64,000 bases of DNA from Numida meleagris (taxonomy: Eukaryota; Chordata; Aves; Galliformes; Numididae). Where the stretch lies: assembly GCF_002078875.1 (NCBI RefSeq), contig NC_034411.1, positions 52,353,806 through 52,417,805 of the forward strand. Direction: 5' to 3'. Under the pieces are notes generated by a model. That model saw only the letters and a list, made by a program, of their open reading frames with translations, was not told the DNA's origin and searched no databases. Made by a program: the position numbers and the translations under genes. The number at the start of each line of letters is the position of its first letter. Position 1 is the stretch's first letter. Shown piece after piece: positions 49,856 to 62,399 of this stretch.

Positions 49856-52800
49856 ACCAAGCATGTACAGCAGCAATTTTCACAGGGAGGAAACATCTTC
49901 AGGAGATTTTTAAACCCTCAGTTTAGTATTTCTGGTGCTGCTATGGCTACAGGCACACAATGAGCACAATCTAGAGTTACAGTCAGCAGTATGGCCTTTG
50001 GTGGCAAAGGTTTCCATGTGAGTTATCATTACTCACTCTGACAGCTTATGCTACTTACTCCTCTTGATTTCTAGATGGAAGTTTTTCAAATTGCGCAGCA
50101 CTCTGGCCCCAGTGTAACTTGTTTTTAATCCTTGAGTGCCTCCAGCTTGTCTGAGCTCCCAGAGCAACATGGCAGGATGGTGTCACTGTGGATTGCACTG
50201 ATTTGTGACTTCCCACACAGTTTTATGCCCACAGCTGCACCTGCCTCATTGCCACCTACTAAGGATAATGTCCTGTTAGCGGGATTCATCTCTAAATTTC
50301 AAGTGAAGGAATGCAGAGAGTGAAAATCCAAGTACAGCTGAGGTTTACAGGAGAAGTCTTGGATAAACTGAGCTTTGCCCAAGGCTACTGTCAGGAGGAA
50401 GGTCTCATTTCAGCAGCTTAGTGACCGTAAGATGAAAAGGGCCGGGAGTGAGAGGGAAAGGTGATATGGATCTTCCTGGTGGTGGATATGCTTCTCATTC
50501 TGTGATGCTGCAGAAAAACTCCCACTGAGCTGAGTGAATTGAGTTCACTATTAGTGCTCTGGTGCCTTTCTCTCCTGGTGGGCTTGCCGGGACCAAGGGG
50601 AGTGCAGAATGCAGGAGCTCTCCCTGGTCTCCAGTATGTACACAGATGGTGTCCACATTTTGGGCTTAGTGCTCAGCCCCCTTCTTCTCCTTTGTCCCCT
50701 ACTAACTGGAGAAGGGCAGCTCAGACATGTATCCCAGCAGGTTGCTTCCGTGGGGGTCAGACTGGGTACAAAGCCTTGTGCTGATCTGGAAATGCAAATC
50801 TCACTAGAACTGCACTCAAGCCTGTACTCCTCCTACTCTGATTCTCTTCCAGGAATGGCCCAGGGGCCAATTCAATTGGTGCACAGTGCCACAAGAGTCG
50901 CCCCTCACCCATCAAAGGACAGTCGCATGGTCCAAACTTCAGGGCAGTTTTAACTCCACAGCTTCATGGCTACAAGAGACAGATGACATGATTTAGGACT
51001 ATTCTTTGGCTTGATTTTCAGCTTTTGGCTCATTCCTGAGTCTTAACTATAAATTTGATTTTGTTTTAAACTATCTGACAGTTTCTTGCAATTGATAGAT
51101 TTACTGGGACAAGTGGAGGCAGTAAATTCATGTTTTGGTAAGTGTTCTTCCAAATATATATATATTTTTTGATCCTCTCAGACAGAAGATCAAGATGTTC
51201 TGTTGGTTCACCCTCAGGCAGTGACTGACCAGTTTGGACTCTCTCTTACTTGCTCAGGGCTTTCAACTCTGTTTTCGTCTGGAACTCCACTTCTATAAGC
51301 TTGTAAGAAGCATTCCATTTACTCAAAAAATCTGGTAAATCCACTGTGATAGAGGATTTCTTAAAGTCAATTAATTATACTAAAAAATGCAGATACTTCT
51401 AGACACTTCTTAAGCATTAACCAATGGTCTTGTAAGTTGATGTTACCTTTTTGTAAAGAAAATTATCTCACTTACACATAGAAGTTATGCCGCTACAAAG
51501 GCTATAAATAGAATTGCCTCATTCAAACACACTGATATAATTTATTCTCAAGATCGAAATCATTATAAAGACAAGCAGCAGTTTATCACTTTCTATGTGG
51601 CTGGTTACACCCTGTTTCATAGGCAAAACAAGAAGCCATCAGTAAGACATCACACTCAATAAATCAGTGCATGAGGGTCTTGGGAGCACGATTCTGTTCT
51701 GACAATTCAGTGTCAGCTGAGCAGCGATGCAGCTATTTCAACTCTGAACTTGTGGCAAGAGGGAAGAAAGCCTGTTAGAGAGAGAAAGAAGTGGAAGAAG
51801 AAAGTTCATCTTCTCAGTCCCAATGACTCAGGAGGACTGGGATAACTTTCTAAATGGCAATAGCTTGATGGGATGTTGGAGTCTCATGATTTATAAAAAG
51901 TGGAAGGTGAGTGCTTGAGAAAAGGTGCCAAGCTTTGCGGATGTGAGAGACCAGCCAAGAAGTCTACAAATGGCCAAGACTCAGCTTTAAGATTCTACTG
52001 CCTCAACAGTGAGAATACGTCACACAGCCATCTGAATTTAGAAGTTACTTCTGTGCAGCTAAATGAATTCTGACAAAACAGAAAAGCAAATAATCCATAG
52101 GGGTTATTTGCGCATTTTTCCTACAATATGTGAGTGAGGCCTGGATAATCACTGCTCCAGTGAAGGGATATCAATGTCAGAAAACCAAAATGACATACAT
52201 ATATATATATATATGTGTGTGTATACATTTAGCTGTGTGTATATATATGTGTGTGTGTGTGTATCAGCCATTCAGACTGACTAAGACTGATGCTTCTCAT
52301 CCTCCTTCCAAATGGCATGGCTTAATAGATAAATCACAAGTGCTAAAGCAAACTGGTCCTGTTTTAGCTGATATAAAAAAACTGTTTTCTGAAAGGGTAG
52401 TCTACCTTGTATTTTGGTTTTGGCTCAGTGGACCTTATTCATCTCAGACTGGAGAAATGAAGTTGTACAAGGCAAACTGAACCTTTACTTTCTGAACTCA
52501 GGCACTTCGTCATTGGTAATTATTTAGATTGGGTAAATGAGCCAAAACACTTCATAAAGCAATGTATATATATTTTGTTCCTCAGCTATTGCATCTGCTG
52601 CTTTTCCACAACCACTTTAATATTAAGTGCTTCTGCTGGCATTGTGCCACTCAGGGGAGAAACAAGCTGGATGAGAGTAGGTATATGCCAATCACAACCA
52701 TTGGGCTGTTCTACAAACAACAAAATTTCCACTTTACAGGAATGAGCCACAGCAGCTTCTATCATCAGGCATCCACAACCTTGAGATCTGTATGCTCCAT

Positions 52801-53726
52801 GACAATTCAAGGTTTCTGCATACAAAAACTCTGTTAGGCAGAGATTTTAATTGAAGGAGGAAAGACTCTTTGCCAAAGAGAGATTTATTTTTTTCCTGTA
52901 ATGTGAAAAATAATGAAGATTGAGCTATTTAATGGAATGACTAAATGTGGAATTGGATTGATCTGTTTGCTTGCAAACATCCTTGAAAACTGTTTGTTCC
53001 AGCTAGGACAATGGTAGCTAGTATTTGGCTTTTGCATCAAACCATGAATGCAGTCTGAAAAAAAAGGAAACATGGCTTGATTTTCAGATCTGGTGGTGAT
53101 GTGTGTGCGCTGGGATACTCCTTGTCCACATGTGGTACTGATATGGATTGTTATTAACAGCCTTCCTGTCCCATTGCCTCCCACATGCTGACTTGACCAC
53201 CTCAGCTGAGAGCACTGCTGAGGCCTCTGTGCCTGCACTCCCATGTGTTAGTAGAGCAAATCCTAACTGTCCCTGGCAAATGTCAGCACTTAAAGTAAAA
53301 CTTCATCACGTTAATGTTATCCCCAAAGCTTCTTTCTCACCTTCTTTTTTCAGCCTTACTAAAGAAAGCTCTGAAATGTCTTTTGCAGTGTCTTCAGTAA
53401 TGTATGGGTTTCTTCTCAGTGGGAGATTAAGGCCTGTCACCTTCCACTGGCAGCTTTGGGGGAGGTGCAGGCCAGTGAGCTCACAGCAGCATCTCACATA
53501 AATGCATGACTTTAGCACAAAGGCTGAGCAGTGAAACAAACATGTGAACCTCCAGCACAGTTTTGATCTATGTTGAAATCAACCCAGCAGTATGTCTAAC
53601 CCAGAGGTTTGCATTCCACCTTTAAGAGGGACCAGGGCTGAGAGATGGTGGTGGCAACAGCACCTGTGACTGACTCCTCTAGACCCAGGGGATGCTTTAA
53701 ATCCCATCTGTGTTTCAAATCATAAT
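49856..53726. other. Unique non-coding sequence with a TA/TG microsatellite, no gene seen
   Basis: Frames of 81-119 codons (50539-50953 +, 52130-52480 +, 52885-53244 -, 53148-53501 +) have no recognisable domains, and several cross simple repeats. No exon supported. Confidence 0.5.
52194..52263. repeat. (TA)n/(TG)n compound microsatellite
   Basis: Alternating TA, TG, TA and TG blocks, about 70 bp with one 12-base interruption. Confidence 0.92.
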
Positions 53727-53815
53727 ATCATAGAATCACAGAATGGCTTGGGTTGGAAGATACCTTAAAGCCTACCCACTTCCAACCCCTTGCCACAGGC
53801 AGGTCTGTCGTGCAT
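53727..53815 (-). mobile_element. CR1 3' end fragment (short)
   Basis: ATCATAGAATCACAGAATGG, CTTGGGTTGGAAGATACCTT and CTTCCAACCCCTTGCCACAG match the last ~90 bp of CR1 in reverse orientation. Same subfamily wording as the 11937-12190 copy. Confidence 0.9.
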
Positions 53816-54051
53816 TAGTAAAAATATTTACTTGGAATTAAAGAGGATCAGAGGGCAGGAGGCTGTCCCTGAGTGTTACTTGATACTGCCATCACTGTTG
53901 TTGACTACATCACGTGAGTGGGTTCAGATAGCCCGGGTTCAACCTGTTCTTAGTCACTTACAGCAATGGAGAATCCCCTCTATCCTGAAAGCCTTCTGGT
54001 GCTTTGCTAAGACAGAGGCTTTTCCTGGGGCAATTTATAGATGATTGGATG

Positions 54052-54423
54052 ATTTGGAGAAGAGAAGGCTTCGGGGAGACCTCATTGTGGTCTTTCAATA
54101 CTTGAAGGGAGCGTATAAACAGGAGGGGGATTGATTGTTCACAAGGGTGGATAGTGATAGGACAAGGGGGAATGGTTTTGAACTGAGACGGGGAAGGTTT
54201 AGGTTAGATATTAGGAGGAAGCTTTTTACTCAGAAGGTGGTGATGCACTGGAACAGGTTGCCCAGGGGGGTTGTGGATGCCCCGTCCCTGGAGGTGTTCA
54301 AGGCCAGGCTGGACGTGGCTCTGGGTAGCCTGGCCTAGTGGTTGGTGACGCTGCACTCAGCAGGGGGGTTGAAACTCGATGATCTTTGAAGTCCTTTTCA
54401 ACCCAGGCCATTCTGTGATTCTT
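54052..54423 (+). mobile_element. CR1 3' end fragment, relatively well preserved
   Basis: GGAGAAGAGAAGGCTTCGGG at 54056 on. The frame 54135-54338 carries the C-terminal ORF2 block ([36 protein letters not shown]) to its own stop at 54336-54338. The 3' UTR is TTGAAACTCGATGATCTTTG then CATTCTGTGATTCTT. Its GC content and intact C-terminal frame suggest a younger insertion than most copies here. Confidence 0.93.
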
Positions 54424-57400
54424 ATGCTGCTCTCCAGTCACTGTCCAGTCTGATCACAATCACAGGATCACTTTCCTTGAATGTAGAAAGCAGCTGGTAG
54501 GATAAAACATGGTCAGAGGATTGCTTACTTGCTGAACCAGAGTACAGAGTTTACCCAGAATTTTCTGGGTAAAAGAATGGGCTAAGTGAGAAAGACCCAT
54601 CTTTGGGAAGAGTTAAAAATAAACAAGAATAAGAGAACAGGATGAGTTAAAGTTATTAGTCTGTTACCCAGCAACAGTATATGACAGTCACACTCACAGG
54701 GACAGGCTCCTTCTGTCTGCACTAATCTTTTTTGGTTTGATCTTTTCTCCAATGAAATGTGTATTCAGCTTTTCTCTTTGTTCTGCTCAGCCATCTCAGA
54801 AGCACCATGACAGAGACCCACTTCACTGTGCCTTTATCTGATGCTGGTGAAAAGATCTAGAGTGAAGTACCTCCACAAGGTAATCTTTAGAGGCACCTAA
54901 CTGACAGACTTGACCTCAGCTCCTTTTCAGTGCAATGCAAATGAAGTTCATGTAAATTCCTCATCTCAAGAAAGAGCTGTCACCTAACCAGAGCAGGGGG
55001 TGCAAACTGGTTTGGATCACTATTTTACGACTTAGCCTGCCTAAATCCCATTTTAGCTATGGCTCCAGATACATCCCACCAGCTTGCAAGAGGTGTTAGC
55101 CTGAATACAATGGCTCTTGCTCCACAGTCGCCACCGTCTCTAGGTTACAGAAGAAGACATCTATGGATACAGGTCCAGCTCAGCAGCTGAAGCTGCATTG
55201 CCCCCTAAGCTGCCTTGTTTGGAGAGCTCAACCTGGATACATCCCACGCTGCATTGTTGCAAACATGCACAAAACTCCCCTGAGAACTCCTCAAGTTACT
55301 CTCTGCTTGAGAGATCACAGTCTTTCAGTCTCTGTCCTCTGGTGCTCCTGCAAAGCTTTTCAAGTGCTGGGTTTCCCATGGCCACAGTCCTACTTTGAAC
55401 AACTTCTGAAGAACATTAGACTGTTCTAATCTGATAGCAGCTCTGTGATCTGGGTAGTGTTGTCAGCACGTGCATAATGCCCAGCTCACCCTTGTGTATT
55501 TCTAGAAATGACTAGATATGAGCAGTGAGTCATTCCCTGCAAGAATGAGAAGTGTACCAGCATGCCTCCTCTCCTGGGAAGCGGCGTTCATTGCATGGAG
55601 CAGAAAAGTGGCACAGGACTCATCCTGGCTCCTTCCATGTGTACAGCCATACCTGTGTAATGTCACCAAGAGGGGATGTGCTGGCAGTGCAGCTGTAGCC
55701 TGACTCTGTATGTATGCAACATAACCAACAACACAAGTGTTTTAGAGTTATGATGGTGTCACGATGTCCATCATTCCAGTATTCTGCCCCTCTCAGTACA
55801 AGAGCAGATTGTTCCTGGGCCTTCCCTCCCACCACTCCTTCTTCCTGCAGTCAAGGCAACCATCCCTATGTTGTTTTTTTTTTTTTTTCTGAAAAAGTAG
55901 GAGAGGCTGAACCAGGGTATATCCTTGCCCTACTGTACCTGACCTACCTGCTCCAAACCACCCCCTTACCTTAGCTTAGTGCCAGAGAAAAGCTGGTACA
56001 CGTGTGGAAAGAGACGTGCTAGTCCAGCTGGATTCCCGGGACGAGTGCGGTGATGGATGGATGAGGCAATTTAAACTTTTCAGAAATTTTTTCCTTTGAA
56101 GTTCTTGCCAGAATTGCTGATGAGACACTTTAATTTCAACAAGGTACCATTTGCCGATGGAACAGCTTTCTGGTCAGTCCTGCCCTATGACAGAGCAGTC
56201 GAGGGATCAGGTACAGTAGGAAACAGTGCGTGGAGCAGAAGGTCGTGCTGCTCACAGCTCTGTCCTGATGTTGTTGAGGGAAAAATGTGGTAGGGAGGTA
56301 CTGGCCTGCATGCCACTGTCAATACAGCTCTGCTGTAATTTTCCTCCCTGGACAATTATCCTACAGTGAATTTCTGAGTCACAGGATGGCAGCCCATCAG
56401 ATCAAATCATTTGGTCAGTGATGGAACTAGCTAATGTGCAAGCTTGAAATAGAGAGCCGTCTCTGTTTGCTCAGCTGACAGCAGTGCAGCAGTTGCTATT
56501 TCCATTACAACCCCACAGAGCAAAAAAGGAGAAAATGTAGCAACCAGCTAAAGAAAATAGAGACATTCTGTATTACTCTTTCCACTAAATATGCCCAAAA
56601 GCAGGCAGACAGCTCTCTCCCCCCACTTCTCTGAGTGCAGAGCATTTGCTTTATCCACTGATGCAACAAATTACTAAATAATAGACAAACCTGATATGAA
56701 CTCTCCCACATATCTCTGTGCTGGTGCTTACATGAGAAGACTCTTATTGCATTTTTTGCTTGATTTTAACAGCTTTACTACTAGCAATATGCCACTGCCC
56801 TCTGCTGGAAAAACTTGAGCAATTGTGTCAGGCGAGTGGAAAGGAAAACCAGATTGGAATTTAAAAAATGTATAACATTATTGCATTCACAGCATTTAGA
56901 TCTGAAATGAAGCATGACAGGGACAGCGAGAGCCCCAGTGGCTGTGGTGCAGATCAGGATGCACTGCTCAGTGACAGTCCTCTTCTTCTGCTGCTTCTGT
57001 GAGATCCCAAAATGGAAAAAGAAATGACAGTGGAAGCACACATGTGAGCAGAGTTATAAGCATTTGCTCTTTTTTCCTACACTTTGCATATGGATTTTTT
57101 CAGAACTCTTTTCTAGATAAAGCTGTGTTGTTCAGAACTCTTACTAGAATAGTCTGTATACTAAGTCCTCAGTTTAGTGGTGTAGCCTGGAGTCTGTGGT
57201 TGACTGGTTCATTCTGGAGACTGAAGATGACATTGATTTTGTAGGCTAAGTCAACCAACACTCCTTGTGAAAACTGTATTATTAAAACTACTGTCAGACA
57301 GCACTGGTTATACAGTCTGTACGAACATCACCACAAAATGCACTCTTCTTGAGTACCAAATGTGGGATTAATAAAAAAAACAATAGCAGCAGCAATGGAT

Positions 57401-57764
57401 TTGAGCAAGCAGATGTAGCTGAGGAAGGGCTATCTTTCAGTAAAAAGTTTCTATGTGGTACTTGGAGCTTGTCAGACTGATTTCTTATCATGGGGGCAAT
57501 AGGATATTCCTGAACTACTGAGATACTGTTGTTAAGTCAACCTCCAAGCATGGAGCTGGTGCCTTGAAAAATCATGGCAGATCTTCAGTTAAATCTGAAA
57601 AGTTAAAAATATTTGCTTTGATTTACAGGTGCACATATAACCATGGTGGTGTGTTCCATCTTCTCCATTAGCCTACGCCCATCGCTGGTCAAGGTAATGC
57701 ATCCTGGGGAGAGGATGAGAAATCATGTGAAAAGTTTAAGAAGATGCAGAGCAGGCCTTGACAG
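54424..57764. other. Unique non-coding sequence, no gene seen
   Basis: A T15 run near 55874-55888. Frames up to 88 codons without domains. Slightly GC-richer near 55080-55330. Nothing supported. Confidence 0.5.
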
Positions 57765-58181
57765 CCTCCCTTTCCCTTTCCCTTTCCCTTTCCCTTTCCC
57801 TTTCCCTTTCCCTTTCCCTTTCCCTTTCCCTTTCCCNNNNNNNNNNCTTTCCCTTTCCCTTTCCCTTTCCCTTTCCCTTTCCCTTTCCCTTTCCCTTTCC
57901 CTTTCTTTTCCCTTTCCCTCTCCCTTCTTCCCTTTCCCTGTCCCTTCTTCCCTTTCCCTTCTTCCCTTTTCCTTCTTCCCTTTCCCTTTCCCTTTCTTTT
58001 CCCTTTCCCTTTCCCTTTCTTTTCCCTTTCCCTTTCCCTTTCTTTTCCCTTTCCCTTCTTCCCTTTCCCTGTCCCTTCTTCCCTTTCCCTTTCCTTTCTT
58101 CCCTTTCCCTGTCCCTTCTTCCCTTTCCCTTTCCCTTTCCCTTCTTCCCTTTCCCTTTCCCCTTTCCTCTCCCTTTCCTTT
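57765..58181. repeat. (CCCTTT)n polypyrimidine tract with assembly gap
   Basis: Hexamer CCCTTT/TTTCCC array, pure pyrimidine from 57765 to the N block. It then continues with variants (TTCTTCCC, TCTTTTCC). Only three purines interrupt it: G at 57940, 58071 and 58111, each in CTGTCCC. Ten N occupy 57837-57846. The long open frames on both strands (169-269 codons) are artefacts of this low complexity and are not genes. It is not telomeric: that motif would be CCCTAA. Confidence 0.97.
57837..57846. other. Assembly gap (10 N)
   Basis: Ten undetermined bases inside the pyrimidine hexamer array; the true length of the array is therefore unknown. Confidence 0.99.
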
Positions 58182-59664
58182 ACCTTTTTTTCTCTTCCTC
58201 CTCTCTGTCTTCTTTCTCCCTTTCTCTCCCACACCATTTCCCTTACCTTTTCACTTTTGCTCTCCCTTTCACATTGCTATCATTCTTTTCCTTTATTTCC
58301 TTTTCCTTAGTCATTTTTTTCCTTTTCCTCTTCCTACACTGCAGCAAATATGTGTCCTGAGGATGGGAGGGCCAAGGCAGGGCCAGGTGCACTCCAAATT
58401 ACATGGAACAAGTAGACAAAGACCAGCTAAGCACAGGGAAAATCTTCTTTAGCATAGCAATGCCTATGGCTGCTCCACAGACTGGTTTGCATGACTGATT
58501 TGCCTGACCTTAACTTCTAAGACCTTTGCCTGATGTTCTAACCCATATACGGTTATGTGTCTTTATATATAGAAAATGTAAAACAAAAATGTAAAACTTT
58601 ATAACACTTCCATGAATGACACTGATGTCCCATAAGTCGGTAGCTATCCTTGTGGTTACATAGATATGTCTGATTATAGATCAGCCTCTCAAAAGGAACA
58701 AAATGAAGTGGCATTTTATGTAACTCAGTGGGTTACAGTAGGAAGCTGTTAACAGTAGAGGACTAAAATAAAATTGTTCTTGATATTTAAAAAGTGATGA
58801 GATGAGGAGAAAAATAAATCCACCCTCAAATGCTGCAAAGCACTTCTTACAAGTTTGGTATCTGCCAAAATCCCACTTGAAAAAACCTGGACTTCTTCCC
58901 TCAGAGGGTCCTTCCACACCATTCAAGGCACAAAGCCCAAGAGCAGTGTTCACTTTCCACAAACACACATGGACATGCTGCCCATGGGCACACCATTACG
59001 TGTTTTGTCTTGATTGCCTTCTATAAATACTATCATTGAATCTTCATATGCTGTGCATTTTCTGGGGTGAGCTTTAAGTACAGGGGAGCAAGTCTGACAC
59101 GTTTCATAAGTTTCCATGTTCTCTAGGCACAAACATTTAAAGGTAGGCCATTAGTGTGTTGCATTTAGTGTTTATGTACTATTGTGCATATTTAATTGAT
59201 TGGCTGACTACAGCATCATAACAGCAATCAAAGTGTGATTGCAGATTAAATCATGTTATTCATAACGAAGGACTAAATTCATCTGGAAAAAAAATGAATG
59301 AATAGAAGGAACTCCTGAGTTTTCAGTTATTCATTTGTATTACTTCTCGCAGCATATTTTCTGTTGCCTTGATGACATTTCTTGCTATGACATAAGTTTT
59401 ACCATAGAGAAATGAGCTCACCTAACTTTCTGATCACTCACTGGATGTGGCATCAATTTAATAACAAAAAGGAAAAGTATATTCTGCAGAATGCATTTAT
59501 CTTATACGGAGGAGTTAGTCTTGCACAATTATTTCCAACATTTCGGCTAGGCGTGTGCCTGTCTCACATCTTTAATAAATAGAAGATTATTTTTCAGAAT
59601 TCCACGGAGTAATTTTTGCCATTAAACATTAAAAAAAAGAGAGAGAAAAAAGAAAAAAAGCAAC
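58182..59664. other. Pyrimidine-rich flank then unique sequence, no gene seen
   Basis: 58182-58330 remains T/C-rich without a regular unit. The rest is AT-rich single-copy-looking DNA. If the minus-strand gene to the right is real, this is its downstream intergenic flank. Confidence 0.5.
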
Positions 59665-59689
59665 CATTCATTACTAAAAAAACTTTAAT
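59630..59689 (-). terminator. Candidate poly(A) signal with U-rich downstream element
   Basis: On the minus strand ATTAAA (complement of 59684-59689) is followed about 20-60 bases downstream by a T-rich stretch with two long T runs (59630-59660), the usual layout of a cleavage and polyadenylation site. An upstream AATAAA at the complement of 59730-59735 is an alternative. Cleavage is inferred at about 59665. Confidence 0.5.
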
Positions 59690-62399
59690 TATTTGGAACA
59701 CTAACATCAAGAATGTTTACTTGAAAATGTTTATTTCCACTTTAGTTCATCTTCAAAACTGTTACACTATATTCCACTGACTAGTATTACAAATTATGTT
59801 GACATGTTTCCTCATACAGAACTACAGTAAATTGTTTCACAAAGTGTTTGGGAAAAAAAAAGAAATTATCATTTCCCTCTTTTTCTATGGTGAAGCAGAA
59901 GCTAAACAATAACAGATGTTACAGAGCTAAGTATATTTGACATTTTTAACCTCACAAATAAATAAATATGTACAAAGGAGGTTACGGCATGTCAACTACA
60001 AAGTAGAAGCTTTACACTGAACTGAGAGCATTCCAGAGCATGTAACTGACACAGATAGTTTAAGATTACTACATGGTAGTAAAAGAAAAGAGAAAATCTT
60101 ATTTCAGAAAAAAAAATATATGTGGCTGTACATTAAACTGATAGTTAGATTACAGATCAGTTAGGATATTGGTTTTTTTAATTATATTTTACTAATCTAT
60201 TACGTTTTATTATTCCACATTTTTTTTCAGGAATGTTTGATTTTCCTTCTCTTCACTTCTGAACACCTTAATCAGGTAGAAATCTCACAGTAAGCTGCTA
60301 TATGAACTCTATTACCTACAGTAGTTAAGCAAGTGGGACGATATATAAATTCAGTAAATGCTTGTACATAATCTCTCCCTACATTATTTCTTCTTTCAAA
60401 GATATCTGACAGCATTCATCCTTACTAATAATTACATGTTAAGTGTATAAGGTCGACTTCCATTCATACCACCATGTAAATGCTTGCAGTTAGGAGACTG
60501 AGGTTTCGTTAAGGTGTGTGTAGCAACAGCAGTGTTTCTGGACAGAATACAGTTAGGACATACTCCTCCTGCAAGGTGTTTGCAGCCAGGGAAAATACTC
60601 CATTTGTGCGGTCACAGCGTTAAATGATCTCTGCACACAAAGATGTGTGCAAAGAGCAGAGAGAGGCACAAATCCACATCCCTAATTACTGAGTATTCAC
60701 CTGCTTAGCAACTGAACAGCATGACTTTCTGGTCATCTTCCCAATGCAGCTAATTAAATATTTGCCTAAAAATGCTTTGGTAAAAAAAAAAAAAGACTTT
60801 TTGTTAAAAAGAAAAAAAGAAAATTTCCATTAGGAGACATTCTCCTCTAAAAACAGTAATTGAAAACACCTTTGATGTTTTGGCCCATTCTTTCCGTGAC
60901 ATGTGCAATAACAGCTTTTACAAGACCTAGCAAGGGGTGAGACATGTTTCATGTAATTTTGGCAGATGTGGTCACGAGCTAACATGTCACAAGTTTATAG
61001 ACCTTGAAGAGAGTAAGCATTTTATGCTCTTGTCTGTTGTCTGAGAGAGACACACAGAGAGATCAGTGTAATGATGCACACCGTACAGCAATACAAAATT
61101 CCTTCCTGTTGACTCAACACTCTTTAAACTTTGTGCCTCCAACAACCTCAAGCCAGTCAGCAAAACGGGAGGCAAGAGAGGGATACTGATACTGATAGTA
61201 TCATGTGCCCCAAAAGATGTCATTTGTTTATTACTGGTAAATGGAGCTCAGGTTATGCTAATACTGGAATGCCATCTGATGGAGATGCCTATACATACAG
61301 CATATCTGAAGTAGAGAGACTGACAAATGAACCTGTGGGTTCACAAAGTATTAATCTTGTATTCAAGTTTACCACCATTTGCCTTTCTTAGACTGTCTGT
61401 AGTACATGTTTTTTCCACTGTAATCTTGACTGTGTGCATTATTATACGTGTGGAGAGAGATCTTGGTATGCATTTATACATCTATATACAGATGTTTTCT
61501 ATTTTGTTTAGCAAAAAATAAGATTAAATGAGACTGCACACACTGGTACAGACATTGCATAATAAGAGTTGCAATGGGAGATGCTGCTATTCCTACATAC
61601 TGATCAATAAACATTGAAACATGACTTCGTGTAAACTTTGGATTTACCTTGTTCTGCACCGATGCAAATGTATGTTGCCATACATATCTATAGGCTTAAA
61701 ATCTGCTAAAGGTTTACTAGCAGCCTGCAGGTCTTCCTCAGACATCAGATGTATGTAATAAGAGTGTTTCTATGTATTTGTTTTCAGAATAGCCTGAATT
61801 TACAGATTGTACAGTTTGGTAAGCAAAATTTGCATGATTAGATCTATTTAGTCAAAAATGTTTCTAAAAATTCCTTTAACACTGGTGTTAGTGTTTTATT
61901 CACCTACTTACAAAAAAAGAACAGGCAGGACTGGACAGTCAAAAAGAGCATCTAACAAGTGCTATAGGGAAAATTCATGTTTTTCAAAAGAAACAGACCA
62001 TCAGTAAACCGTTAGGTAAGAGCTTGTCTGTACTGCATGACATATTTTCTATTTTCTCCAGGAGTCAGGATGTGCTTCTATTTGGACTGTATAATTTAGA
62101 GTTAGGCGTATGGCTCTTCTTCTGTCTTAAAAAAAATATTTACACAGGATTGTGGTTAGCTGTCCAAGTGCCATGATGGTGGGCACACATTGTAAAACAG
62201 CTTGATATCATGGCAGAAAATTGTCCTTTCCTACAATAGGAAAAAGGTAGAGAAATTTGTCCAGAAGTGGAATCTGTTCATAAGATAACATTATAAACTA
62301 GGAAAAATAACTAGGCTTGCCACAGTGTACGATATCCAGTATTCTCCATTCCAGGCAGGTTTTTTGGCTTCATTTAGTTCCAAGAATTCAGAAGTCCAG
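59665..62399 (-). other. Probable 3' UTR of the minus-strand gene
   Basis: Follows the TAA at 62400-62402 and runs about 2.7 kb to the candidate poly(A) site. It has no transposon, no supported coding frame and an AT-rich UTR-like texture. On the minus strand it carries three UGUANAUA Pumilio-type sites (complements of 59967-59974, 61483-61490 and 62137-62144) and a UUAUUUAUU-type AU-rich element (complement of 59956-59967). This suggests post-transcriptional control by mRNA decay factors. The extent is inferred and rests on the exon call. Confidence 0.5.

Noticed and set aside
50539..50953. Plus-strand frames of 81 and 114 codons in a GC-richer patch
   Set aside because: Overlapping frames, no domains, no splice or promoter context.
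57765..58181. Interstitial telomere repeat
   Set aside because: The unit is CCCTTT, not CCCTAA; no TTAGGG units are present.
57643..58452. Long open frames (up to 269 codons) on both strands
   Set aside because: They only translate the CCCTTT hexamer array into Ser/Leu/Phe/Pro or Lys/Gly/Glu/Arg low complexity and cross the N gap.
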